64,000 nt of DNA from Avidesulfovibrio sp964369685 (GTDB taxonomy: Bacteria > Desulfobacterota > Desulfovibrionia > Desulfovibrionales > Desulfovibrionaceae), in assembly GCA_964369685.1 (NCBI GenBank), contig CAYJFB010000013.1:5429-69428 (forward strand), written 5' to 3'. Positions 16,604 to 24,475 of this stretch are shown here, one piece after another (the stretch's first letter is position 1; every line of letters starts with the position of its first letter). Below the pieces are notes generated by a model. It was not told the origin of the DNA. It saw only the letters and a list, made by a program, of their open reading frames with translations, and did not search any database. Both the position numbers and the translations under genes were made by a program.

Positions 16604-17872
16604 CTATGCAATATACGGATTAAAATATCCAAAGCTCAAATTTGGACACGCTTGACGTAAACGTTTTCGAAAACTATGCAATCCTGCGGAAGGGCCGAAG
16701 CTGATGCCACAGAGCAATTCAGGATACCATTCAGGATCGATATTGAGATTGCGCAACTGTACCAAGCTTGTGCCCGTATATTGAATGAGGTCAATGAGTG
16801 CCAGCATTTCTTCTTCTGTATCTGTAATACCCGGGAAATACAGCAGATTGATGGCTACATGAACACCGCCGCGGCTTGCGGCAAGCATAGATTGTCGCAC
16901 ATCATCAAATCCATACCCTTGCGGGCGATAATATCGTTCATAGACGTCAGGGCGTGCGCTGTTTAGGCTTGCACGCAACGATGAAAGCCCCACGCTTGCC
17001 AATTCGGCAATGACATCGGGGCGCGAGGCGTTACTATTTAAATTCACTGTTCCACGGCCACCCTGTTCACGAAAACACCGTACCGTATCAATCAGCAGAT
17101 CGCTTTGGGTCAGCGGTTCGCCTTCACAGCCTTGGCCGAAAGAAAAAATGGGTTTCTCTACTTCGTTGCGTGCGTGGTGCTGCATCACTTCCACCAGTTC
17201 ATCGACTGTCGGCGTGAAGGTCAAACGGCTCTGCGGTGCCGCACACAATTCAGAATCGTCGCCTTGATGTGAAATACACCCTATACATCGCGCGTTACAA
17301 CTGCGTGATGTGGGTAACGGCGCTTCGTATCGCCCCAAAGCGAGGTTTCGTGCAGCAGGACACGCATAACGCAACACACAGTTCTGCATAAGATGTTGCA
17401 TCAAACGATTATTCGGATAAGCCTTCATTAAAGCTTTGGCTTTTTGATGAACACTTTTTTGTGAAATGCCTTTAAAAACCTGTCTTTGGTCTTCATCCAC
17501 CTTGCGTGCGCAAACATAAAAACGGTTGTTGGCAAAACCGACAGCTCCATAGGCAAACAATGGCAAGCGCGGTGCTCCCTCTTGCGTCAGGTATGCAGGA
17601 TGCGCAGCAAGCGTATATCCGGGGGCCACAAACGCCGCAACAGCAGTTTCGTCCAACGCTTCAATGTTGCCGGTATCGGGGTGAAGTCCTACCGCATGAC
17701 GATTTGGTAATAAAAAAAATTCGCTTTCTTCGGGCAACGGCATCAGTTCATCGGGACGCGGTAATCCCCATTCCGAACCGCGACGACAGAGTAAAAGCAA
17801 CTCGGGATGATCATATATATTCCCGTTTTCGTCGGCAAAAACCATTCGAGGACGAATTGTTGAAGCGGCCAT
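16604..17872 (-). CDS. Radical SAM protein of unknown function
   Basis: 422 residues, ATG 17872 with AAGGAA upstream. The cluster motif is CNARCIGC (CxxxCxxC, about residues 189-196), the hallmark of an S-adenosylmethionine-binding [4Fe-4S] cluster, followed by FSFGQGCEGEPL, VNLNSNASRPD and SLRASLNSARPDVYERYYRP. The first ~180 residues form a separate region (MVFADENGNIYDHPELLLLCRRG, LLPNRHAVGLHPDTGNIEALDE, AHPAYLTQEG) with a CVLRYACPAARN segment just before the motif. No partner protein, precursor peptide or pathway is visible beside it, so substrate and product are open. Confidence 0.85.
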   Translation of the reverse strand: MAASTIRPRMVFADENGNIYDHPELLLLCRRGSEWGLPRPDELMPLPEESEFFLLPNRHAVGLHPDTGNIEALDETAVAAFVAPGYTLAAHPAYLTQEGAPRLPLFAYGAVGFANNRFYVCARKVDEDQRQVFKGISQKSVHQKAKALMKAYPNNRLMQHLMQNCVLRYACPAARNLALGRYEAPLPTSRSCNARCIGCISHQGDDSELCAAPQSRLTFTPTVDELVEVMQHHARNEVEKPIFSFGQGCEGEPLTQSDLLIDTVRCFREQGGRGTVNLNSNASRPDVIAELASVGLSSLRASLNSARPDVYERYYRPQGYGFDDVRQSMLAASRGGVHVAINLLYFPGITDTEEEMLALIDLIQYTGTSLVQLRNLNIDPEWYPELLCGISFGPSAGLHSFRKRLRQACPNLSFGYFNPYIA

Positions 17873-18002
17873 GTGATTCCTTTCTCTTCTTTATCTATGG
17901 TTGCGAGTGTTTTTGGGATTGTGCTTGTCACAGAAGAAAAAACATGTTTCAGTAAGATTTGACGTTTTTTCTTATTTTTATCGTTTCAGGGGTCGAGTAT
18001 TT

Positions 18003-18341
18003 ATGAGTTTTGCATTTGTTCTATTGTGTTTTTTAGGGATTGTGGCGATGTTTGTATATATTCAAAAACGATTGGAGCGCATGTCTGCGGATATATTGCG
18101 TGAATGCGAACAACTGCGTGCCATGATTTTAACACTGACCGAAGCCATGGGAGCCGACGCCGAATCTGATTATAACGGAAGCCCTCTCAAACAGGCGACA
18201 GACAAAAACTATGACGGCGTGCAAAAGACACATCAAGAAGAGCTCGAAACCTTGCCTTCAACCTTGCCCGAAGGCGTGACCGTCGAACAGTTGTCTGCCA
18301 TATTTCATTCGGAGGCCTTGCTTAAAAAATCAAATGACTAA
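18003..18341 (+). CDS. Small membrane-anchored protein, function unknown
   Basis: 112 residues. A single N-terminal transmembrane helix (FAFVLLCFLGIVAMFVYI, residues 3-20) is followed by a charged probable coiled coil (KRLERMSADILRECEQLRAM) and an acidic, flexible tail. ATG 18003 lies about 10 nt after AGGGG. It is divergent from the radical SAM gene (start 17872). I do not recognise a family. The coding call rests on codon-like character and a plausible start only. Confidence 0.55.
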   Translation: MSFAFVLLCFLGIVAMFVYIQKRLERMSADILRECEQLRAMILTLTEAMGADAESDYNGSPLKQATDKNYDGVQKTHQEELETLPSTLPEGVTVEQLSAIFHSEALLKKSND

Positions 18342-18465
18342 AACGTGTTCATATAACATAAACCCCTTTATCATATGGCTATAAACATATTTTTACAGTA
18401 TGTTCTTGCTTTCATATAAAGGCAGTTTGTTTACAGTGAGGCACGCTCAAAATGTTCTTCATGCT

Positions 18466-19269
18466 TTATGATTTAAATAATCCCCAAAACATGTTTCCTG
18501 CAACCGCAAGCAGTAAAAAAGCAAAGATTTTTTTCAAAGTTTGCACAGGAAGCTTTTGAGCCAAACGCACACCAAACGGCGCAGTAAGCATACTGAGCGT
18601 AACAATGGGCAGCAAGGCAGGAAGATAAATAAATCCAAGAGAATAGTCGGGAAGTAAAGGCACCCCCCAGCCGTTATATATATAACTTATCGTTCCCGAA
18701 AATGCGATGGGAAAACCGACAGCCGCAGACGTGCCGATGGCTTGGCGTGCCGCCACGTTGTTCCACAATAAAAAAGGTACCATCATTGAACCGCCTCCGA
18801 CACCCACTAAACTGGAAATAAAACCAATCATCGTTCCTGTTGTCGTCAGTCCCAGAAAAGAGGGTAATTGACGTGCGGGTTTGGTTTTTTTTCCAAAAAA
18901 CATCTGGCTGGATACATACGCCAAAAAAACAACAAAAATGCCCTCTAACCATACGGTCGAAATATGCGCGACAAGCAATGAGCCAAACCACGTTCCCAAA
19001 ATAATTCCCGGCGTGATCGCCAATACAACGTGCCATAATACCCCACCCCAACGGTGGTGTGCAAACGAACTTGATATAGATGTGAAAACGATGCTTCCCA
19101 ACGAGGTTCCCAACGCCAAATGCATTGCAACAGAAGGTTCGATGCCCTGCCAAGAAAACATGTAAATCAACATCGGTACAATCACAATACCGCCGCCAAG
19201 TCCCAATAAACCGGCTAAAATTCCCGCAACACTTCCAAGTACGGTATAAATCAAAAGAATTTCAAGCAT
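18466..19269 (-). CDS. TSUP (TauE/SafE) family permease
   Basis: 267 residues, about eight hydrophobic helices. The family's internal repeat is clear: GLLGLGGGIVIVPML near the N-terminus and SLVGVGGGSMMVPFLLW in the second half. Members export or import sulfite, sulfoacetate and related anions across the inner membrane. ATG 19269 with AAAGGC upstream. It lies downstream of the TAXI TRAP operon on the same strand but 249 bp away, with a large inverted repeat between, so it is probably a separate unit. Substrate is not decidable from the sequence. Confidence 0.88.
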   Translation of the reverse strand: MLEILLIYTVLGSVAGILAGLLGLGGGIVIVPMLIYMFSWQGIEPSVAMHLALGTSLGSIVFTSISSSFAHHRWGGVLWHVVLAITPGIILGTWFGSLLVAHISTVWLEGIFVVFLAYVSSQMFFGKKTKPARQLPSFLGLTTTGTMIGFISSLVGVGGGSMMVPFLLWNNVAARQAIGTSAAVGFPIAFSGTISYIYNGWGVPLLPDYSLGFIYLPALLPIVTLSMLTAPFGVRLAQKLPVQTLKKIFAFLLLAVAGNMFWGLFKS

Positions 19270-19361
19270 TCTGTGTGCCTTTTTTTTTGTAAGCTACGTT
19301 GCATAACCATTCGATACATGATTTTGTTTTTCTCAGCCCTGTATCATCTATGACTTCTGAC

Positions 19362-19441
19362 ATAACACCGCACTCAAAACGAAACCGAATGGGTCAAGCA
19401 GACAAACCATTGTGTCTCATATATTGAGTGCGGCGTGTTAT
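19362..19441. repeat. Large inverted repeat, about 15-bp arms, between TRAP operon and TSUP gene
   Basis: ATAACACCGCACTCAA (19362-19377) pairs with 19424-19441 apart from a small bulge; AATGG/CCATT inside the loop can add a branch. It lies after the zinc-ribbon gene and before the TSUP gene, both on the minus strand. Candidate terminator without a U-run, or a structured RNA. Confidence 0.5.
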
Positions 19442-19518
19442 CAAGCGACTCAGAAAGTCTTTTGTCTATAAACAAGCATGTTATGATAACTTGGAACTCC
19501 TGTTGCCTTCAGAAGATG

Positions 19519-20004
19519 TTATTTATAAAAACCTTTTTTACGGTAGGTGTCGTGAAACGTCCTGAGGCGGCGCTGTAAACGGATGAGGCGATGCATAAGT
19601 TCGCTGAGTCCGAAAAACAATGCAGAAACAAGCACACCGCTCACAAGACTGAGTATGGCTCCGCCTATGAACAATTCAGTTGTCAGTGCCGTGTTGTTTC
19701 CTGTTTGCCATAGCAAGAAAAGAAAACCTACTGTCCCTGCAAGCCACATCAAATGTCCGCACGCTTTGAGGAAGCTTTCCATGGGCATACGGGTATAGGG
19801 ATTGATTTCGACAAGCCCATTCCATTCATCGCTGCCGCATTCGGGGCAACGTGCCAGATATTCGGGAAACACAGCTTTACAACGAGCACAGACCAATTCG
19901 TGCCTGACATTGTCTGCAAGGAGGTTGTGTGCGCGTTTTTTCAAGTTTTGACGCAAGTTGAGCGCGCGTTTTTTTATCATTGCGTTTTGTTGAATGCGTT
20001 TCAT
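19519..20004 (-). CDS. Zinc-ribbon membrane protein of the TRAP operon
   Basis: 161 residues from ATG 20004, which overlaps the stop of the TRAP permease (ATGA, 20001-20004). A basic N-terminus rich in Lys and Arg is followed by a zinc ribbon with CARC at about residues 42-45 and CPEC at about 55-58, then two hydrophobic helices (about residues 90-108 and 114-140) and a basic C-terminus. No established family name comes to mind. Tight coupling to the TAXI permease suggests an accessory part of that transporter; a metal-sensing or assembly role is inference. Confidence 0.7.
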   Translation of the reverse strand: MKRIQQNAMIKKRALNLRQNLKKRAHNLLADNVRHELVCARCKAVFPEYLARCPECGSDEWNGLVEINPYTRMPMESFLKACGHLMWLAGTVGFLFLLWQTGNNTALTTELFIGGAILSLVSGVLVSALFFGLSELMHRLIRLQRRLRTFHDTYRKKGFYK

Positions 20005-22088
20005 GCATGAACCTCCCGCAAAGCCGTACGGCGTTGTTGTTCCCAACCGATAAAGCTTAACACTGCCAAGCCCACGGCATATCCCCAATAGCGTTGATCA
20101 TGAGGAAGTACAAAACCTGTAATCAGCGCAGGATTGAGCATAATGACCGTAACAAAAGCCAAAAGCAGACCTTCAAGTTTATTATTGGCGGCTAAAAACC
20201 AACCTTGTGTCAATGAGGCAAAGGCGATACACCCCACAATGGTCATGGCGAAAATAAACAGGGCTAAGGGAACACTGTCTATCCCCCACAGAATGATGTC
20301 GTGGTTAAAAATAAACATCAACGGCAAAATGGCAGTACGAATATCGTATAAGAAGCCTTGAATGCCTGTGGCTATGGGTGAGGAGTCGGCGATGGCCGCG
20401 GCGGCGTAGGCGGCAAGTCCGACAGGCGGTGTATCGTCAGCCAAGATGCCGAAATAGAAACAATAAAGGTGTGCAGCCATAAGCGGAACCACAACCTGTA
20501 CGCCGTGAATTTCAACGTTGGAAGCCAGACGAACCAAAATGGGTGCGGTGAGCGAGGCCATGATGATATAGTTGGCGGTTGTCGGTAGTCCCATGCCCAA
20601 AAATAAACTGGCAATGGCTGTAATAAGAAGCAGCAAGATCACATTGCCAAAGGAAAGGATTTCAACAAAGGATGTGATTTGTTGTCCGAGTCCGAGTGAA
20701 ATACAACCGACAATGATTCCTGCCGAAGCGGTAGCCATGGCCACTCCGGCCATATTGACGGCACCGGCAGACATGGACAACAAAAGTTGTTTTATGCCTG
20801 CTTTGAGAGCCTGAAAGAGGTTTTGCTTTGTCAACCAAGCCTGAACCAGGTGTTGTCCAATCATGATGGCCATGAGCACAAGGATTGCGCGAAAGACAGC
20901 AAGTTCTGCCGAGTGTTGTAAAATGGTCAACTCATAAAGCAACATGCCGACAACAATGAGAAAATGGGCGCCTTCCCTCAAGGTTTTTCTGAAAGGCGGC
21001 AATTCGGAACGTTGCAATCCGCGCAAGCCGAGTTTGCACGCTTCGACATGAGTAATCCAAAGCAGCGCGGCATACGCGGCAAATGCAGGAATGGCGGCGG
21101 CTTTAGCGACTTCAACATACGGAACATTGACATATTCGGCGATAATAAAAGCTGCGGCACCCATAACCGGAGGGGCAAGCTGTCCATTGATGGAGGCCGC
21201 CACTTCAATGGCGGCAGCTTTAGCGGAAGGGTAGCCCATTTTTTTCATGAGCGGAATGGTAAATGTGCCTGTTGTGACCACATTGGCAATACTTGAACCG
21301 GAAACAACCCCTGTCAATGCACTGCCCAAAACGGCAGCTTTGGCCGCACCGCCGCGAAACGAACCCAAAGCACTGAGGGCGAGTTGAATAAAAAAGTGTC
21401 CGCCACCTGCTCGTTCAAGCATGGTTCCAAACAGCACAAAAAGAAAGACAACGGTTGACGAGACGTGCAAGGGCACCCCATAAATGCCTTCCGTATCCAT
21501 GGTCATTTGTGAAACCAGTCGGCTGATGTTTGCGCCTTTAAAGGCTAAAAAATCCGGTAAATAGGGGCCAAAAGAAACATAAACCAAAAAAATGGCGGCA
21601 ATACACGGTAATGCGGGGCCAATGACTCTGCGTGTGGCTTCAAGCAACAAGACAATCAAAATGAGTCCGAACACAATGTCACGAGTGTTTGGCATCCCGG
21701 CTCGAGCCGCGATTCCCGTATAATCAAGAATAATATACAAGGCCGAAAAAGCGGCAATAATACCAAACATGTAATCCAAGACAGTGACACGATTCATCGC
21801 CAACAGAAATCGCAAATCCCAACGGTTTACACCACCGAATTTGAGCATGGGAATATTTAAAAACACCAAAGTGATGGCAAAAGCAAGATGCACGGCACGG
21901 ATTGTAACACTGTCCAACAAGAGGACACTGGCAGAAGCCAACTGAAAAATTGCCCAAGCCAAGGCAATGGTTACGGTCAAAAGGTGTGTGAGTCCTGCTT
22001 TATCGCCGCGTAAGCCGTGTTCGGCTTCGGCGATCTGCTCCATATAGGTGTCATGTTGAGGAGCGCTGGTTGAATGGTGTTGTTTCAT
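20001..22088 (-). CDS. TAXI-type TRAP transporter fused permease (DctQM)
   Basis: 695 residues from ATG 22088 with GGAGAG upstream. The N-terminal about 170 residues hold four helices equivalent to the small DctQ subunit; the rest is the large DctM channel subunit with many helices (GSALTGVVSGSSIANVVTTGTFTIPLMKKMGYP; ASLFLGMGLPTTANYIIMASLTAPIL; AAHLYCFYFGILADDTPPVGLAAYAAAAIA, given here in pieces of the family signature). Fusion of both subunits is usual for the TAXI type. It works with the periplasmic solute-binding protein encoded just upstream and uses an ion gradient. Confidence 0.92.
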   Translation of the reverse strand: MKQHHSTSAPQHDTYMEQIAEAEHGLRGDKAGLTHLLTVTIALAWAIFQLASASVLLLDSVTIRAVHLAFAITLVFLNIPMLKFGGVNRWDLRFLLAMNRVTVLDYMFGIIAAFSALYIILDYTGIAARAGMPNTRDIVFGLILIVLLLEATRRVIGPALPCIAAIFLVYVSFGPYLPDFLAFKGANISRLVSQMTMDTEGIYGVPLHVSSTVVFLFVLFGTMLERAGGGHFFIQLALSALGSFRGGAAKAAVLGSALTGVVSGSSIANVVTTGTFTIPLMKKMGYPSAKAAAIEVAASINGQLAPPVMGAAAFIIAEYVNVPYVEVAKAAAIPAFAAYAALLWITHVEACKLGLRGLQRSELPPFRKTLREGAHFLIVVGMLLYELTILQHSAELAVFRAILVLMAIMIGQHLVQAWLTKQNLFQALKAGIKQLLLSMSAGAVNMAGVAMATASAGIIVGCISLGLGQQITSFVEILSFGNVILLLLITAIASLFLGMGLPTTANYIIMASLTAPILVRLASNVEIHGVQVVVPLMAAHLYCFYFGILADDTPPVGLAAYAAAAIADSSPIATGIQGFLYDIRTAILPLMFIFNHDIILWGIDSVPLALFIFAMTIVGCIAFASLTQGWFLAANNKLEGLLLAFVTVIMLNPALITGFVLPHDQRYWGYAVGLAVLSFIGWEQQRRTALREVHA

Positions 22089-22304
22089 GGTGTTTACTCT
22101 CCGATATCTTTTGGGAGTCAAAAAAGTAGGAGTCGAAAAAGCGATTCCGTTGTTGAAGTCCAATCATTTTGAATATGTTTAGAGACATATTTGAAACACA
22201 TACGCGTTTTACGTTTTTATATCTGATTCTTTCGATAAGGCCTCTTTGCGTATAGTGTTTGTATGGTACAAACATAGATATTTTTATACTCTAAACACAG
22301 TGTT

Positions 22305-22339
22305 GCGGTGTGGCATACCACTGACGCACACCACACCGC
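22305..22339 (-). promoter_or_regulatory. 9-bp hairpin between the binding-protein and permease genes
   Basis: GCGGTGTGG (22305-22313) pairs with CCACACCGC (22331-22339) 51 bp after the solute-binding protein stop, on the path to the permease. There is no U-run. Such hairpins stabilise the upstream message so that the binding protein is made in excess over the permease; this role is inferred from position. Confidence 0.5.
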
Positions 22340-22389
22340 TTGTACACTTTATTGAGGAATGTTTTCAGCATTCCAAAGCCTGTGTATCG

Positions 22390-23376
22390 TTATTTAATAA
22401 GACCGACTTCTTTATAATATTTCAGTGCCCCGGGGTGAATGGGCGCGGTGAGGCCTTGCAGCATGGATTCTTGTGTAAGGTTTGCCAGAGCAGGGTGCAA
22501 GGTTTTGAATTCATCAAGGTTTTCAAACACGGTTTTGGTCAGTTTGTAAACCACATCATCAGGCACCTTGGCAGAAGAGACAAAGGTTGCCAACATGCCG
22601 ACAGTAGGCACTTTACCTTCTGCGGCGTTGGTGGCTTCGGGATAATTTGCCATATCAATATACGCCTGAGAGTAGTAGGGGAATTTTGAAGTCAGCGGTG
22701 TGATATCGGGAATGGCAATGATTCTGGCTTTACGCAAGCCTGCCGTGGCTTCTTTGATGTTGCCGTTGGGGTGTCCGACGGTGTAGAAGAATCCGTCAAT
22801 CCGACCGTCTTGCATCATGCGTGGCGCGTCGGCGGCTTTAATGCCTTCGGCGTTGAAATCTTTTTCGTAGTCGATGCCTGCAGCTTCAAAAACATCAATG
22901 GCGCTTTGGCGATTTCCCGAACCGGGATTGCCGATATTGACGGTTTTGCCCTTAACATCTTCCAATTTTTTAATACCCGATGCTTCAGAAGCCACAAAGG
23001 TGACCATTTCGGGCGCCAAGGCAAAGACGGCGCGCAGGTCTTTTTGTGGTTTACCTTGCCATTCGGAAAGACCGTTATAGGCTTGATATTGGCGGTCGGA
23101 TTGGGCAATGCCGAATTCGAGGTTGCCTGCCATGATGGCGTTGATATTAAAGACAGACGCGCCTGTGGCTTCGGCTGTGGCTTTGAGTCCCAAGGCATCT
23201 TGGTTGTCGTTAACGAGTTTGGCGATAGCGCCGCCTGTGGGATAATAGACGCCTGTGATTCCGCCTGTACCGATGGTGATAAAGGTGGTTTCTGCTTGAG
23301 CCATCGGCATCATGCCAAAGGGTGTTGCAAGCGTTATACCGAGGGCAAAAAAGGCACCGAGAAGAGTTTTAAACAT
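22390..23376 (-). CDS. TAXI family TRAP transporter solute-binding protein
   Basis: 328 residues. Start ATG 23376 preceded by GGAGG; a GTG one codon earlier is equally placed. A signal peptide (residues about 1-28, ending AQA) directs it to the periplasm. The mature start TFITIGTGGITGVYYPTGGAIAKLVN is the TAXI signature; ATGASVFNINAIMAGNLEFGIAQSD, VNIGNPGSGNRQSAIDVFEAAG and DAPRMMQDGRIDGFFYTVGHPNG follow. TAXI proteins of known function bind glutamate or other carboxylates, but ligand cannot be read from the sequence. First gene of the operon with the permease and the zinc-ribbon protein. Confidence 0.93.
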   Translation of the reverse strand: MFKTLLGAFFALGITLATPFGMMPMAQAETTFITIGTGGITGVYYPTGGAIAKLVNDNQDALGLKATAEATGASVFNINAIMAGNLEFGIAQSDRQYQAYNGLSEWQGKPQKDLRAVFALAPEMVTFVASEASGIKKLEDVKGKTVNIGNPGSGNRQSAIDVFEAAGIDYEKDFNAEGIKAADAPRMMQDGRIDGFFYTVGHPNGNIKEATAGLRKARIIAIPDITPLTSKFPYYSQAYIDMANYPEATNAAEGKVPTVGMLATFVSSAKVPDDVVYKLTKTVFENLDEFKTLHPALANLTQESMLQGLTAPIHPGALKYYKEVGLIK

Positions 23377-23544
23377 CACTACATATCCTCCGTTTGATTC
23401 AAAATAAAGACATATGAACAACGGCATCTTAGCCAAAAAAAATCGGTATGACAAGATGACTGCGTCTATAAGATCATGTTTTTTTTAGATAAAAAATGAG
23501 CCGTGAGGGTGTTTTTCAAAACATCTATCGGCGTTGGCGTTGCA

Positions 23545-23572
23545 TTGACAGTCTTGTGACAAAGAGTATATT
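23545..23572 (+). promoter_or_regulatory. Probable sigma-70 promoter
   Basis: TTGACA (23545-23550), 16-bp spacer, TATATT (23567-23572), 87 bp before the DUF3298-like gene. The -35 is a consensus match and the -10 differs at one position. Confidence 0.55.
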
Positions 23573-23658
23573 TTATAGACTGTTTATATGCATAAGTTTT
23601 TTTAAAAAAAGATATATAAAATAAACGAACACAATGATTCTTAATCTATGGGAACACA

Positions 23659-24411
23659 ATGATGTTGATCAATCGAATATTTCAAGTTTTTTTTATCATG
23701 GTTTTTTTTCTTTTTGGTATGTTACAATGTATTTTGGCGGAGGGCATGCCTTTGTCCGTTGTCAATGCCGCGCACGGTGCCGTTTCTTCTTTTTCTGCGC
23801 AAGAGGGGGTTCGGCAAATGAGTATTCGGCATACCGATTCAGCATTATTCATTGATATTGATTATCCACAGTTTGGTCAGGTGTCTGTGGATCGCGATGT
23901 TGCGGAATGGGCAAAACAGCTGGCAGGAAATATTCAAGCCGAATTTGGCGGAGAACGCCTTGAAAATTCCATGCCTTATGAGTTGCAAGCCAATTATATA
24001 TTGACACGCCCTGTCACTGATGTGGTCAGTGTGATCTGGAATGTGGCCAGTTTTACAGGCGGCAATCATGGCAATCTTGATGTTGTTACGCTCAGTTATG
24101 ACTTGCGCGACGGTTCTCCTATCACTTTTCTCGATCTTTTTGAGGATCTGGACAGTGCGCTTGCGTTGCTTTCAGCATACACTCAAGAACAGTTGAAACC
24201 AAAGCTTGGTGATATGTACGACGAAATGATGCTAACAGACGGAACACTCCCCGAAGCAGATAATTTTGCAAGCTTTGCCTTGCTTCCCGATGTATTGCGA
24301 ATTTATTTTCAGCCGTATCAGGTGGGACCTTGGGCTGCCGGTATACACAGTGTCGATGTACCGTTGGAAATACTCGATGCCGCAAAGCCACACCGCAACT
24401 ATTGGCGTTAA
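23659..24411 (+). CDS. DUF3298/RsiV-like secreted or anchored protein
   Basis: 250 residues. An N-terminal hydrophobic signal (about residues 8-27) is followed by a domain with FIDIDYPQFG, SVIWNVASFTGGNHGNLDVVTLSYDL, then DGSPITFLDLF and the closing LPDVLRIYFQPYQVGPWAAGI. This last pattern is the DUF3298 signature found in the extracytoplasmic part of RsiV anti-sigma factors and in peptidoglycan-related proteins. It should lie in the periplasm. There is no sigma-factor gene beside it, so a regulatory role is not supported. The proS gene begins 64 bp after it. Confidence 0.72.
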   Translation: MMLINRIFQVFFIMVFFLFGMLQCILAEGMPLSVVNAAHGAVSSFSAQEGVRQMSIRHTDSALFIDIDYPQFGQVSVDRDVAEWAKQLAGNIQAEFGGERLENSMPYELQANYILTRPVTDVVSVIWNVASFTGGNHGNLDVVTLSYDLRDGSPITFLDLFEDLDSALALLSAYTQEQLKPKLGDMYDEMMLTDGTLPEADNFASFALLPDVLRIYFQPYQVGPWAAGIHSVDVPLEILDAAKPHRNYWR

Positions 24412-24475
24412 AACACATTTTGTTGAGGGAAACTCTCTCCTCAAAGTAAAAAAACAATCTATGAAGGATAGCGCG

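Noticed and set aside
22771..23397. A 208-codon open frame on the plus strand across the TAXI binding-protein gene
   Set aside because: It is antisense to a well-supported gene with signal peptide and family motifs; the protein shows no recognisable domain.
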